DNA from: Streptomyces sp. RPA4-2
GTDB taxonomy: Bacteria > Actinomycetota > Actinomycetes > Streptomycetales > Streptomycetaceae
Length of the DNA stretch: 64,000 nt
Assembly (NCBI RefSeq): GCF_012273515.2
Contig: NZ_CP050975.2
Coordinates: 1,302,001 to 1,366,000 of the forward strand
Direction of reading: 5' to 3'
A program made the position numbers and the translations under genes. Positions 18,659 through 27,684 of the stretch are shown here, piece by piece. The notes below the pieces were generated by a model. That model saw only the letters and a list, made by a program, of their open reading frames with translations, was not told the origin of the DNA and searched no databases. The number at the start of each line of letters is the position of its first letter. Positions within the stretch are counted from its first letter, which is position 1.

Positions 18659-19021
18659 GGCGGGGCTCCTTACGCATCGCGCCGACGCCGGTTCAGATGG
18701 TCGGACGCCCCGATCATAGACACCTTGCACACGCTTCTCACCTGCATAAACACGTCTTTGAGCGGCTCAAAGGCACCCCTGGGGCAGGATGTCCGAAGCG
18801 ATGGGGGCGCACCCGGGCGAGTGCTCCCGTCCCCGCTGTCACCTCGTCGTGCGCACTGGTGCTCGCCGCTGCCTGCGGGCAGACTGCACCGCACGGGACG
18901 CTGCCCGCGTCCGACCGCACCGCACGGGACGACACTCCCGCACCGGGTGCGCACACCGGACCGCCGCCCGCGCGGGATCCGGGACAGGGCACAGCCGAGG
19001 CGCACAAGGGGGCGGGGCATC
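18659..19021. other. Intergenic region, divergent promoters expected
   Basis: 363 bases between two divergent genes with no convincing gene. One plus-strand frame contains LVLAAACG, which looks like a lipobox, followed by a Pro/Gly/His-rich stretch, but I find no start codon that gives a proper signal peptide. I see nothing else definite. Confidence 0.5.
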
Positions 19022-19345
19022 ATGGCGGAGCCGGAGTTCACGGCCACGGGCGTGCGGATCGGGAAGAGGCTGCGCTCGCTCACCCGGGCCGGACAGGTCA
19101 GGATCAGCGACGGCAGGCTGGAGCTGCTCACCAGCTACGGCAGCGAGATCGACAGTGCCCCGGTGCAGGCGGTGCGGGCCTCACGGCCCTGGTTCGCGCC
19201 CGAGGACCGGGCGTTGGCGGACGTCAACGGCACGCGCTACTCGCTCACGCTCGGCGAGCACGATCCCGCGCCAGGAAAACCGGGTCCGCCTTCGGCTCGC
19301 CGGTTCATCGAGGCGGTACGCAGGGCGGCGGGGAGCAGCGGCTGA
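19022..19345 (+). CDS. Small conserved protein of unknown function
   Basis: 107 residues from ATG 19022, preceded by GGGGGCGGGG. The sequence (TATGVRIGKRLRSL, GRLELLTSYGSEIDSAPV, FIEAVRRAAGSSG) suggests a compact alpha/beta protein with several predicted strands. It resembles short conserved streptomycete proteins but I cannot name a family. There is no signal peptide or membrane segment. Confidence 0.65.
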   Translation: MAEPEFTATGVRIGKRLRSLTRAGQVRISDGRLELLTSYGSEIDSAPVQAVRASRPWFAPEDRALADVNGTRYSLTLGEHDPAPGKPGPPSARRFIEAVRRAAGSSG

Positions 19346-19598
19346 CGTGGTGGCCGTGACGGGAGCCCCTTCGCTCCGGCCACGCGACGGCCCGGCGCGC
19401 GGGCCGTGTCCGCCGAACGTGCCGCGAGTTGCGGGACGGCACCCTCTGAGTCACGCTGTTCTCACATCACTCTGGGTTTACCGGCGATAACGCTGCGAAC
19501 CAGCCGCCGGTCACCACAGCAGGCGGCTGCCCCACTCAGCCACTCTGCTGGATTCGATCTCCGCCTTCTTCCGGACCTCAATTCGGGGAGTCGCAGCC

Positions 19599-20123
19599 GT
19601 GATCAGCCAGCCGAACAGGCATTGCACGGTGGAGCTCCAAGCCCTGCCGTCGCGGATCGGCCAGGTCCGCAGAATCGTTTCTGCGCAATTGCGCTACTGG
19701 CATCTGGACCCCTTGATCGACCGGGCCGCGCTCGGCGTGACCGAACTGCTGACCAACGTTCACCTGCACGCCCAGCCGGACAAGGTGTGCACCGTGGAGA
19801 TCGAGCTGCTGCTCGACCGGCTCACGGTCTCGGTGCACGACCACGACCCCCGCCTGCCCGAACTGCGGGACGCCGGCCCCACCGCCACCGGCGGGCGGGG
19901 CCTGGCGATGGTCGCCGCCGTCAGCGAGAGCTGGGGCGTGCGACCGGACGGGGAGTCGGGCAAGGTCGTGTGGTTCAGCCTTCCGGCGCCCTCGCCCGCG
20001 GTGGCGGCGCCCGTCCTCGCGCCGTACGACACGCTCCGCGAGCCCACCCTCCGGCACGCCGTCGACCCGTTGGACGGGCGCAGGACCGAACACGCTCCCG
20101 CCCGGTCGGCCGTTGTCGGCTGA
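19599..20123 (+). CDS. Anti-sigma-factor-type ATP-binding protein (HATPase, RsbW-like)
   Basis: 174 residues from a GTG at 19599 with GGGGAG eight bases upstream. Only the GHKL ATPase domain is present: N-box VTELLTNVHLHA, G1-type DHDPRLPEL, and G2 TGGRGLAMV. This is the architecture of the many RsbW/SpoIIAB-like kinases of Streptomyces, which sequester sigma factors or phosphorylate anti-anti-sigma factors. Neither a sigma factor nor an anti-anti-sigma gene adjoins it, so it is an orphan. The C-terminal 40 residues are a disordered extension. Confidence 0.85.
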   Translation: MISQPNRHCTVELQALPSRIGQVRRIVSAQLRYWHLDPLIDRAALGVTELLTNVHLHAQPDKVCTVEIELLLDRLTVSVHDHDPRLPELRDAGPTATGGRGLAMVAAVSESWGVRPDGESGKVVWFSLPAPSPAVAAPVLAPYDTLREPTLRHAVDPLDGRRTEHAPARSAVVG

Positions 20124-20188
20124 CCGGGCGGTGACCCTCTCCCCGCACGCCGCGGACTGGAGCGGGGGGCAGCACGGCCCCCGGCGGC

Positions 20189-22750
20189 TCACTCCGTGCC
20201 GATGGCCCGCAGCACGTCCAGGCGTGCCGCCCGTCGGGCCGGACGCAGGCCCGCGAGGGCTCCGGCCGCGAGGCCCACCAGCGCCACCACGACGAGTCGG
20301 GCGGGCGGGATCGCGAAGGCGAAGGCGCTGTCCGACGCGCCGTCGGAGGCCTTCACCAGGACCCAGCCGAGGAAGGCACCGAGGGCGAGGCCGCCCGCCG
20401 TGCCGAAGGCGGCGACGAGGACCGACTCCCAGCGGACCATGGCGCGCAGTTGCGCGCGGGTCTGACCGACCGCCCGCAACAGACCGAGTTCCCGGGTGCG
20501 TTCGTGGATCGCGAGGGTCAGGGTGTTGGCGATGCCGAGCAGGGCGATGAGCACCGCGAGCGCGAGCAGCGCGTAGACCAGGGTCAGCATCATGTCGATG
20601 CCGCCGGCCGAGGACCGTGCGTACTCGTCGCGGGTCTGCACCTCGGGGTCGCCGTACCGGGCGGCCACCCGCTTCACCGCGGCCTTGCCGTCGGCGGCGC
20701 CCACCCCGTCCCGGAAGGTGACGGCGACGAGCGTGTCGGCGTCCTGGGTGCGGTGCGGAGCCCATGCGGCGCGGGTGATGACGTAGTCGCCCGCGAGTTC
20801 CGAACGCCCGTACACCGCGCGGACGGTGAAATTCACCTGCTTGCCGTCGGTGAAGGCGAGCCGGGCGGTGTCACCGGTCCTGAGATGCTGCCTGACGGCC
20901 TCGCTCCTGGTGACGGCGATCCCGTCGGCACCGAGGTGGTCGAGCGAGCCGCGTACCGCGCCGAGATCGAAGACCCTGCCGAGCACCGCCGGATCGGTGA
21001 CGGTCAGGGCGCGGCCCTTCCCGTCGACCTCGGCGACGCCACGGCCCAGCCCGACGGCGTACTTCACGGCGGGCTGCCGCGCGATCGCGGGGGCCAGCCC
21101 CGGGCTCAGCCCGCTGCCGCCCGCGCCGAACGACGGGGTGCTCACGGCCACGTCCCCGGCGAAGGACCGGGAGACCGTGCGGTCCATGGTGGCCTTCAAC
21201 GAGGCGCCGAAGACCGTGAAGAGCGAGACGACGGCGACGCCGACCATCAGGGCGCTCGCGGTGGCCGCGGTCCGTCTGGGGCTGCGCAGCGCGTTGCGCC
21301 GGGCGAGTGAACCCGTGACGCCCCGCAACCGGTCGAGGGGGACGCCGATGACACGTACGGCCGTCGAGGACGCGACCGGGCCGAGGACCACGAAGGCGGC
21401 GAGCGCCAGTACGGCGCCGAGGCCCGCGAGCCACAGGGAGGGGCCGGCCAGTACGCCGGTCAGGGTGGCCCCCGCCGCGAGCACGGCAAGCGCCGCACCC
21501 ACGGCGGCCCGTGCCCGTGAGGCCCCGGACCGGTCGACGGCCGTCTCGCGCAGCGCCGCCAGGGGCGCGGTGCGTCCGGCGCGTACGGCGGGCAGCAGCG
21601 CGGAGCCGAGACAGACCACCACGCCGACCGCGAGGGGCAGCAGCAGGGACAGCCCGCTGATCACCAGATCACCGGACGGGAAGGGGAAACCGATGGCCGG
21701 GAAGAGCGCCTGGAGTCCGGCCGCGATGCCGATACCGCCCCCGAGGCCGACGGCCGACGCGGTCACGGCGACGACGCTCGCCTCCGCCAGGGTCGAGACG
21801 GTCACCTGGCGGCGGGAGGCGCCGAGAGCACGCAACAGGGCGTTCTCGCGGGTGCGTTGGGCGACGACGATCGCGAAGGTGTTGTGGATGGAGAAGGTCG
21901 CGACGAGCAGGGCGACGCCGGAGAAGACGAGCAGGAAGGTGGTGAAGACGGTCAGGAACCGGCTGGAGATCATGTCGGTGTTCTCCCGCGCCGACGCCTG
22001 ACCGGTGATCGCCTCGACACCCGCGGGCAGCTGCCGCGTCAGACCGGCCACGAGCTTCTCCTGGCCGACTCCGGGGGCCGCCCGTACCCGGATGCCCGCG
22101 GCCTCGCCGGGCTTCGCGGTGAGGTACTTCTCGGCGTCGGCCTGTGTCATGCCGGTGAAGGTCACCTGCGCCATGCCGTCCTCACCACCGAAGGTCGCGA
22201 GGCCCACGATCGTCACCCTCACGGGGTCGGGGGTGCGCAGCGTCGTGGTGTCGCCGATCCTCAGGCCGCCCTTCTTCGCGGCGCCTCGGTTGACCACCAC
22301 CTCGCCGGACTTCGCGGGGGCGCGGCCTTCGGCGATCCGGTACGCGTTGAGCCCCGGGTCCTCGATCCAGTTGCCCGCGAGGGTGGGCGGGCCCTGGCCG
22401 CCGATGGGCTTGCCGTGCGCGTCGACGAGCTGGCCCGCGCCCTCGATGTCGGGCACGGCGGCGGCCACTCCGGGTGCCTTCTCGATCGTCCTCACCAGGG
22501 CGATGTCCACCGGCCGCCGGACGCCCTGGCTCTCGCCGGGCGTGGTGATGGTGTCGGCGCCGCGGACGACCGCGTCGGTGCCCTTGGCCGCGTTGCCGAA
22601 CATGGTGTCGAAACTGGCCCGCAGGGTGTCGCCCATGACCAGCGTTCCGGTCAGGAAGGCGACGCCGAGGAACACCGCCACGAACGTACCGGCGAAGCGT
22701 CGTCCGTGGGCGCGCAGGGAGGCGACGCTGACGCGGAGCGAGGCGTTCAC
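20189..22750 (-). CDS. ABC transporter permease, FtsX/MacB type (two FtsX modules)
   Basis: 853 residues from a GTG at 22750, overlapping the ATPase stop by four bases. An N-terminal helix (LRAHGRRFAGTFVAVFLGVAFLTGT) is followed by a large extracytoplasmic domain. Two FtsX modules each carry three helices, the second after about residue 700 (MLTLVYALLALAVLIALLGIANTL). There are eight helices in all, with two extracytoplasmic loops. Such permeases act with LolD/MacB-like ATPases in export, lipoprotein handling or mechanotransmission. The three-gene operon (SHOCT protein, ATPase, permease) is tightly coupled and probably shares the promoter near 23.8-24.0 kb. Confidence 0.9.
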   Translation of the reverse strand: MNASLRVSVASLRAHGRRFAGTFVAVFLGVAFLTGTLVMGDTLRASFDTMFGNAAKGTDAVVRGADTITTPGESQGVRRPVDIALVRTIEKAPGVAAAVPDIEGAGQLVDAHGKPIGGQGPPTLAGNWIEDPGLNAYRIAEGRAPAKSGEVVVNRGAAKKGGLRIGDTTTLRTPDPVRVTIVGLATFGGEDGMAQVTFTGMTQADAEKYLTAKPGEAAGIRVRAAPGVGQEKLVAGLTRQLPAGVEAITGQASARENTDMISSRFLTVFTTFLLVFSGVALLVATFSIHNTFAIVVAQRTRENALLRALGASRRQVTVSTLAEASVVAVTASAVGLGGGIGIAAGLQALFPAIGFPFPSGDLVISGLSLLLPLAVGVVVCLGSALLPAVRAGRTAPLAALRETAVDRSGASRARAAVGAALAVLAAGATLTGVLAGPSLWLAGLGAVLALAAFVVLGPVASSTAVRVIGVPLDRLRGVTGSLARRNALRSPRRTAATASALMVGVAVVSLFTVFGASLKATMDRTVSRSFAGDVAVSTPSFGAGGSGLSPGLAPAIARQPAVKYAVGLGRGVAEVDGKGRALTVTDPAVLGRVFDLGAVRGSLDHLGADGIAVTRSEAVRQHLRTGDTARLAFTDGKQVNFTVRAVYGRSELAGDYVITRAAWAPHRTQDADTLVAVTFRDGVGAADGKAAVKRVAARYGDPEVQTRDEYARSSAGGIDMMLTLVYALLALAVLIALLGIANTLTLAIHERTRELGLLRAVGQTRAQLRAMVRWESVLVAAFGTAGGLALGAFLGWVLVKASDGASDSAFAFAIPPARLVVVALVGLAAGALAGLRPARRAARLDVLRAIGTE

Positions 22751-23505
22751 GCGGGCCCCCCCTTGGTGTCGAGGGCCTTCATGCGGTCCAGCACCTTGTC
22801 GGCGGTCGGGGACGCCAGCCGGTCCACGAGGCGGCCGTCCGCGAGGAAGACGACCTCGTCGGCGTGGGCCGCGGCCACCGGGTCGTGGGTGACCATGACG
22901 ACCGTGCGGTTCATCCGGCGGACCGCGGTGCCCAGCAGGTCGAGGACCTCACCGCCGGCCCGCGAGTCGAGGTTCCCGGTGGGTTCGTCGGCGAAGACGA
23001 CGTCGGGCCGACCGGCGAACGCCCGTGCCACGGCTACGCGTTGCTGCTGCCCGCCGGAGAGCTCGGAGGGGCGGTGGTGGAGCCGGTCGCGCAGGCCCAC
23101 CACGTCGATGAGTCCGTCGATCCAATCGGGGGACCCCTTGGCCCCGGCGAGGTCCAGGGGCAGCGTGATGTTCTCCGCGACGGTGAGCGTCGGGACCAGG
23201 TTGAACGCCTGGAAGACGAAGCCCACGTGATCGCGGCGCAGCAGGGTGAGGCGCCGGTCGTCGAGCGTGCTCAACTCGGTGTCCCCGATGAAGGCGGTGC
23301 CGGCGGAGAGCGTGTCCAGGCCCGCCGCGCAGTGCATCAGGGTGGACTTGCCGGAGCCCGAGGGCCCCATGATCGCGGTGAAGCGGCCGGCCGGAAAGCC
23401 GACGCTCACCCCGTCGAGGGCCCGTACGGCGGTGTCGCCGCTGCCGTACACCTTCACGGCGTCGGTGACGCCCGCGGCCGGACGTGTCGCGGTCACCGTG
23501 CTCAT
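22747..23505 (-). CDS. ABC transporter ATP-binding protein (LolD/MacB type)
   Basis: 252 residues from ATG 23505, with ATGA overlap to the gene before it and GTGA overlap to the permease. All NBD motifs are present: Walker A GPSGSGKST, Q-loop FQAFNL, signature LSGGQQQRVAVARAF, Walker B VVFADEPTGNLD, and the switch His in VTHDPVAAAHAD. It belongs to the MacB/LolD class that pairs with FtsX-type permeases, consistent with its neighbour. The cargo is unknown. Confidence 0.95.
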   Translation of the reverse strand: MSTVTATRPAAGVTDAVKVYGSGDTAVRALDGVSVGFPAGRFTAIMGPSGSGKSTLMHCAAGLDTLSAGTAFIGDTELSTLDDRRLTLLRRDHVGFVFQAFNLVPTLTVAENITLPLDLAGAKGSPDWIDGLIDVVGLRDRLHHRPSELSGGQQQRVAVARAFAGRPDVVFADEPTGNLDSRAGGEVLDLLGTAVRRMNRTVVMVTHDPVAAAHADEVVFLADGRLVDRLASPTADKVLDRMKALDTKGGPA

Positions 23506-23810
23506 GCCGCTCCGCCCTTGCCCGTGAGCCCGAACTGCTCGTCGAGCACGGAGAGCCGGCGCCAGTACTCGTCCTCATCGATCTCGCCGGACGCGAAGCG
23601 GCGGCCGAGCACGGCGACCGGCGAGTCGCCGGTCACCCGGGGGGCCGCGGCCGGACCGAGGTCGCCCCGCGCGCGCCACGGTCCGCGGTCACCGCGCCAG
23701 GCCGTACGGCGAAGGACGGTCACCACACCGATGACGGCGGCCGCCCACACCAGGGGAAGGAAGAGGATCCACGGCCCGGGGCCGCCGTCCCAGTTCGCCA
23801 GGGTCTGCAT
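23502..23810 (-). CDS. Small membrane protein with C-terminal SHOCT domain
   Basis: 102 residues from ATG 23810. One hydrophobic helix (about residues 13-33, PWILFLPLVWAAAVIGVVTV) precedes a charged linker. A SHOCT motif closes the protein (LGRRFASGEIDEDEYWRRLSVL), a short helical element found at the ends of many membrane proteins. It is the first gene of the exporter operon, coupled to the ATPase by an ATGA overlap, and may act as an accessory subunit. Confidence 0.85.
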   Translation of the reverse strand: MQTLANWDGGPGPWILFLPLVWAAAVIGVVTVLRRTAWRGDRGPWRARGDLGPAAAPRVTGDSPVAVLGRRFASGEIDEDEYWRRLSVLDEQFGLTGKGGAA

Positions 23811-23985
23811 CTCGGGTCATCTCCTCGTCGGGGTCCGATGTGTCGCCTCGAGAGTCGCTCCTAAAGGGCCCCCGGGTCGTCGTACGGCCAGCGGCAGTTC
23901 GCGTACCTCCGCGGGAGTACGCGGGGCGGCCTCGGCTGCTTCCGCCGGTCCGGCCCGGGGCTTCCTCCTCGCCCGTCCAGGGTCT

Positions 23986-24025
23986 GTACCTACTGGTATG
24001 TACTTCTGTACTTACTGGTATGTAC
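23986..24025 (+). promoter_or_regulatory. Two tandem palindromic operators upstream of the TetR gene
   Basis: Two 18-bp sites, GTACCTACTGGTATGTAC (23986-24003) and GTACTTACTGGTATGTAC (24008-24025), differ at one base. Both fit the palindrome GTACnTACnnGTAnGTAC. Their centres are 22 bp apart, about two helical turns, so two dimers could bind one face of the DNA. The second ends nine bases before the TetR start, which suggests autorepression and perhaps control of the divergent exporter operon. Confidence 0.75.
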
Positions 24026-24034
24026 AGTGACGTC

Positions 24035-24604
24035 ATGAGCACTCAGGAGCGGCTGATCGAGGCGACGCGCGAGCTGTTGTGGGACCGGGGTTACGTGGGC
24101 ACCAGCCCGAAGGCGATCCAGCAGCACGCGGGCGCCGGACAGGGCAGCATGTACCACCACTTCACGGGCAAGCCCGACCTCGCCCTGGCCGCCATCCGCC
24201 GCACCGCCGAGGAGTTGTGGGCCGGCGCCGAGGAGGTACTGAGCGCACCCGGCTCACCGTACGAGCGCATCGAGGCGTATCTGCGGCGCGAACGCGACGT
24301 CCTGCGCGGCTGTCCGGTCGGACGGCTGACGATGGACCCGGACGTGATCGCCAGCGACGAGCTGCGCGCTCCTGTCGACGAGACTCTCGACCGGCTGCGC
24401 GAATGTCTGGCCGGCATCGTCGAAGAGGGCAAGGAGCAGGGGCAGTTCGCACCCTCGCTGGACGGCGAGGAGATCGCCGCGACGATCCTCGCGACCGTCC
24501 AGGGCGGCTATGTGCTGGCGCGCGCCTCCGGTTCACCCGCCGCCTTCGACTCGGGCGTCCGCGGTCTGCTCGCCCTGCTGACGCCGGGCTCCTCCGGCCG
24601 GTGA
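24035..24604 (+). CDS. TetR/AcrR-family transcriptional regulator
   Basis: 189 residues from ATG 24035 (MSTQERLIEATRELLWDRGY); an ATG at 24020 is possible. The helix-turn-helix covers SPKAIQQHAGAGQGSMYHHFTGKPDLALA, residues about 25-54. The ligand domain includes RGCPVGRLTMDPDVI and a C-terminal GGYVLARASG helix, as in the TetR_C_16-like set that senses small molecules. Two perfect operator-like palindromes lie just upstream. It is probably a repressor of the following DUF4865 gene and itself. Confidence 0.9.
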   Translation: MSTQERLIEATRELLWDRGYVGTSPKAIQQHAGAGQGSMYHHFTGKPDLALAAIRRTAEELWAGAEEVLSAPGSPYERIEAYLRRERDVLRGCPVGRLTMDPDVIASDELRAPVDETLDRLRECLAGIVEEGKEQGQFAPSLDGEEIAATILATVQGGYVLARASGSPAAFDSGVRGLLALLTPGSSGR

Positions 24605-24629
24605 GACACCCGGCCAGGACCGACACCTC

Positions 24630-24676
24630 ACGCACGGCGAAGGCCTGCGGAGACCCCACGCACGGCGAAGGCCTGC
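24630..24676. repeat. 19-bp direct repeat, two copies at a 28-bp period
   Basis: ACGCACGGCGAAGGCCTGC occurs at 24630-24648 and again at 24658-24676; a degenerate third copy follows near 24682-24704. It fills the gap between the TetR gene and the DUF4865 gene. No function is evident. Confidence 0.85.
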
Positions 24677-24788
24677 ACAGGCCTCACACACGGCACCGCC
24701 TGCGCGGACCAGCGGACACATGACCCACGCGGAGCCCGCAATGCCCACTGAGCCCGATGAGCCCGCAGAGCCCTTCCGGAGGCGCCCG

Positions 24789-25373
24789 ATGCACGCCCTG
24801 CAGTACGAGCTCACCTTCCCCGCCGACTACGACATGGGGATCATCCGTGCCCGCGTCTCCCGGATCGGGCACCTGCTCGACGGCTGGGAGGGGCTCGGCT
24901 TCAAGACGTATCTGATGCGCGAGCGCGGGGTGCACGGGTCGCCGGTCAACCAGTACGCGCCGTTCTACCTGTGGAACACCGTCGAGGGCATGAACTCCTT
25001 CCTCTGGGGCGGCGCCTTCCAGGGGCTCGTCGACGACTTCGGGAGGCCGGAGGTACAGCACTGGACGGGCCTCGCGTACGAGGAGGGCGCCGCCGCCGGT
25101 GCCCCGGCGCGGGTCGCGGTGCGGCGCCGGCGGCCCGTGCCGGAGGGAGCGGAGCTGTCCGAGGTGATGGCGGACGCGGCGGCCGAGGCCGGGCGGCTGG
25201 CCGGTCTCGACGGCGCGGTGTGCGCGGCCGCCGCCGTCGACCCACGTCATTGGGAGGTGGTGCACTTCTCGCTCTGGGACCACGACTCGCCCGAGGCATC
25301 GGGCGAGGTGTTCCAGGTGCTGCACGTGTCGGCGCCCGAGCGCGACCTGCTGCCCCGGGGCCACCAGTGGTGA
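24789..25373 (+). CDS. DUF4865 family protein
   Basis: 194 residues from ATG 24789 (MHALQYELTFPADYDMGIIRAR), chosen over ATG 24720 because GGAGG lies seven bases upstream and the family begins this way. The LLDGWEGLGFKTYLMRERG and SFLWGGAFQGLVDDFGRP segments are typical of DUF4865, a stress-response-like family often encoded beside TetR regulators, as here. The fold suggests a dimeric alpha+beta barrel of the monooxygenase type; the reaction is unknown. Its stop overlaps the following gene start (GTGA). Confidence 0.8.
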   Translation: MHALQYELTFPADYDMGIIRARVSRIGHLLDGWEGLGFKTYLMRERGVHGSPVNQYAPFYLWNTVEGMNSFLWGGAFQGLVDDFGRPEVQHWTGLAYEEGAAAGAPARVAVRRRRPVPEGAELSEVMADAAAEAGRLAGLDGAVCAAAAVDPRHWEVVHFSLWDHDSPEASGEVFQVLHVSAPERDLLPRGHQW

Positions 25374-26300
25374 ACACGGTCCGTACGGTCCTCGGTGACG
25401 TGCCGCCCGGGGAACTCGGTGTGTGCGACGCGCACGACCACCTCTTCTTCGGCAGCCCCCTGCTTCCCGGCCAGGAACTGCGCGACGCGTCCGCCGCACG
25501 GGCCGAGTTGGAGGCGTTCCGCGAGTGGGGCGGCCGCAGCGTGGTGCAGTGGACGCCGTACGGGCTGGGCCGGCGCGCCGCCGACCTGCCGCTGCTCTCC
25601 CGTGCCACCGGTGTCCACGTGGTCGCCGCGACGGGACTGCACCAAGCGGCCCACTACGCGCCGGAGCTGCCGGCCGAACTCCGCGGCAGACCGGCCGAGG
25701 TGTTCGTGACCGAGCTGACGGAGGGCATCGGCGCCTCCGGGGTCCGGGCCGGGATCATCAAGGTCGCGGGCGGCTTCCACGGCCTGGACGCGCACGCCCG
25801 CTGGACGATGACCGCCGCGGCCGAGGCCCACCGGGCCACGGGGGCACCGGGCCACGGGGGCACCGATCGCCGTACACCTGGAACTGGGCACGGCCGGCCT
25901 CGACGTACTCGACCTGCTGTGCGGTGAGTTGGACGTTCCCCCGCACCGGGTGATCCTGGGCCACCTGAACCGTTCGCCGGACTTCGTGGTGCACCGTCAG
26001 GCCGCCGAGTCCGGCGCGTACCTGGCCTTCGACGGCCCTTCCCGGGCCAACCACGCCACCGACTGGCGCATGCCCGACGCCCTCCGGGCGCTCGCCGACG
26101 CGGGATTCGGGGACCGCCTGCTGCTGGGGGGCGACACGACCACCGCTGGGGCGCGCTCGGTCAACGGCGGTCCGGGGCTGCCGTATCTGCTGCGCCGCGT
26201 CCGGCCGAGACTCGAACTCGCCCTGGGCAGCGAGCTGGTGGAACGCATCCTCATCGAGAACCCCGGGCGCGCCTTCGCCGTGGAGTGGCGTCGGGGGTGA
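25370..26300 (+). pseudogene. Phosphotriesterase-family metallohydrolase, disrupted by a 16-bp tandem duplication
   Basis: The GTG start at 25370 overlaps the DUF4865 stop. The first part has the metal-binding CDAHDHLFF motif and IIKVAGG, where the bridging Lys of the amidohydrolase-type PTE family sits. After residue about 158 the frame is wrong and stops at 25927. In the other frame the protein resumes PIAVHLELGTAG, ILGHLNRSPDF and LLLGGDTT, supplying the remaining His and Asp ligands, and ends at 26300. Removing one copy of the duplicated 16 bp gives an intact 304-residue enzyme, a normal family length. Relatives hydrolyse lactones or phosphotriesters. Confidence 0.85.
25829..25860. repeat. 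Perfect 16-bp tandem duplication inside the phosphotriesterase gene
   Basis: CACCGGGCCACGGGGG occurs at 25829-25844 and 25845-25860, and CACCG follows as the start of the original continuation. Sixteen is not a multiple of three, so the second copy shifts the reading frame. Confidence 0.98.
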
Positions 26301-26354
26301 ACCGGCGGCGCGGCAGGGCTGCGCAGGCGTGGACCGGTACCGCCTCGGGTCGTC

Positions 26355-27596
26355 TCAGGCGGGAGCCAGCGCCGAGGGCGGATCGTCCAGCACCGGCTGC
26401 CACGCCAACTCGGCGGCTCCCACCAGGCTGTTGTGGTCCAGTGTGCAGGCGAGGATCGGGACGCCGCCGCTCTGCCCCCACAGGCTGCGGTCGGCGACGA
26501 CGGCGCGCAGTCGGTCCGGGTCGGCGTCGAGGAGGGTGCGGTGCAGCCCGCCGAGGATGATCCGGTCGGGATTGAGGATGTTGACCAGCCCCGCGAGTCC
26601 GAGGCCCAGCCGGTCGATCAGCGCCTCGGTGGCCGTGCGTACGGAGAGGTCGGTGTAGTGGTTGCGGATGAGGTCGTTGGACTCCTCGAGCAGTGACACC
26701 TCGGGGCCCGGGTCGCGGCCCGCCGCCGTGAGGAACGCCAGCGGGTCGGCCTCGACGTCCAGACAGCCGCGGCTGCCGCAGTGGCAGGGGCGGCCCTCGG
26801 GGTTGACGGTGAGATGTCCGACTTCGAGGGCGAGGCCCGAACTGCCGGTGTGCAGGCGGCCGTCGAGCACCAGCGCGCCACCGACGCCCCGGTGCCCGGT
26901 GGCGACGCAGAGCAGGTCGCGGGAGCCGCGGCCTGATCCGTGCCGGTGCTCGGCGAGGGCGGCGAGGTTGACGTCGTTGGCCGCGAAGGCCGGCCCCTGG
27001 ATGCCCGCCGCGCGCACCCGCTCGGCGAAGATCTGACGTACCGGGGCGCCCGCGGGCCAGGCCAGGTGCAGCGGGTTGAGGGCGAGTCCGCCCGGTTCGG
27101 CGACCGCCGACGGCACGGCCAGTCCGGCGCCCACGCAGCGCCGTCCGGTCGCGCGCAGCAGTTCGGCGCCCGCCTCGACGACGGAGCCGAGCACCTTCGC
27201 CGGATCGGCGTCGACGGTCTCGCAGCCCGGCGCGGTGGCGACGATCCGGCCGCCGAGACCGACCAGCGCGGCCCGGAAGCCGTCGGCGTGCACCTGCGCG
27301 GCGAGCGCGACCGGCCCGTCCTCGGCGACTTCGAGACGGTGCGAGGGCCGCCCCTGCGAACCGGCCGCCGCCCCGGGACGCGCGTCGACCCGGATCAGCC
27401 CCAGCGCCTCCAGCTCCGCGGCCACCGCGCCCGCGGTCGCCCGGGTCACCCCCAGCTCGGCGGTGAGCACGGCACGCGTCGGCGCACGTCCGGTGTGCAC
27501 GAGCTCGAGCGCCGGCCCGAGCGCGCCACGCCCCCGGTCCAGCCGCGTCCGCGTGTTCCCTTCCCCCGCCACCCGGGGGCCCGCCTTGCCGTTCAT
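26355..27596 (-). CDS. ROK-family transcriptional regulator
   Basis: 413 residues from ATG 27596. An N-terminal winged helix (APTRAVLTAELGVTRATAGAVAAELEALGLI) is followed by a sugar-kinase-like ROK domain. The zinc site is present as EVGHLTVNPEGRPCHCGSRG with a following Cys, and the catalytic-type Asp region as FAANDVNLAALAEH. NagC/XylR-like repressors of this type respond to sugars or sugar phosphates. It is on its own transcription unit, convergent with the broken phosphotriesterase gene. Whether the kinase site is active is not clear. Confidence 0.9.
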   Translation of the reverse strand: MNGKAGPRVAGEGNTRTRLDRGRGALGPALELVHTGRAPTRAVLTAELGVTRATAGAVAAELEALGLIRVDARPGAAAGSQGRPSHRLEVAEDGPVALAAQVHADGFRAALVGLGGRIVATAPGCETVDADPAKVLGSVVEAGAELLRATGRRCVGAGLAVPSAVAEPGGLALNPLHLAWPAGAPVRQIFAERVRAAGIQGPAFAANDVNLAALAEHRHGSGRGSRDLLCVATGHRGVGGALVLDGRLHTGSSGLALEVGHLTVNPEGRPCHCGSRGCLDVEADPLAFLTAAGRDPGPEVSLLEESNDLIRNHYTDLSVRTATEALIDRLGLGLAGLVNILNPDRIILGGLHRTLLDADPDRLRAVVADRSLWGQSGGVPILACTLDHNSLVGAAELAWQPVLDDPPSALAPA

Positions 27597-27684
27597 GAGG
27601 GCGAGTCTCCCATGATCCGCTCGAACGGTGACCCGCCCGGCCGTCCGGAAACCCTCACCGCCGGCGTGACGTTCCGCTCACCGG

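Noticed and set aside
15777..18677. A 966-codon minus-strand frame spanning the DeoR and SRPBCC genes
   Set aside because: It runs against three clearly coding genes with recognisable motifs and has low-complexity Arg/Gly/His composition.
18697..19021. Possible small lipoprotein (LVLAAACG lipobox-like stretch)
   Set aside because: No start codon gives a proper basic n-region and hydrophobic core, and the frame runs into the conserved gene at 19022 in a different frame.
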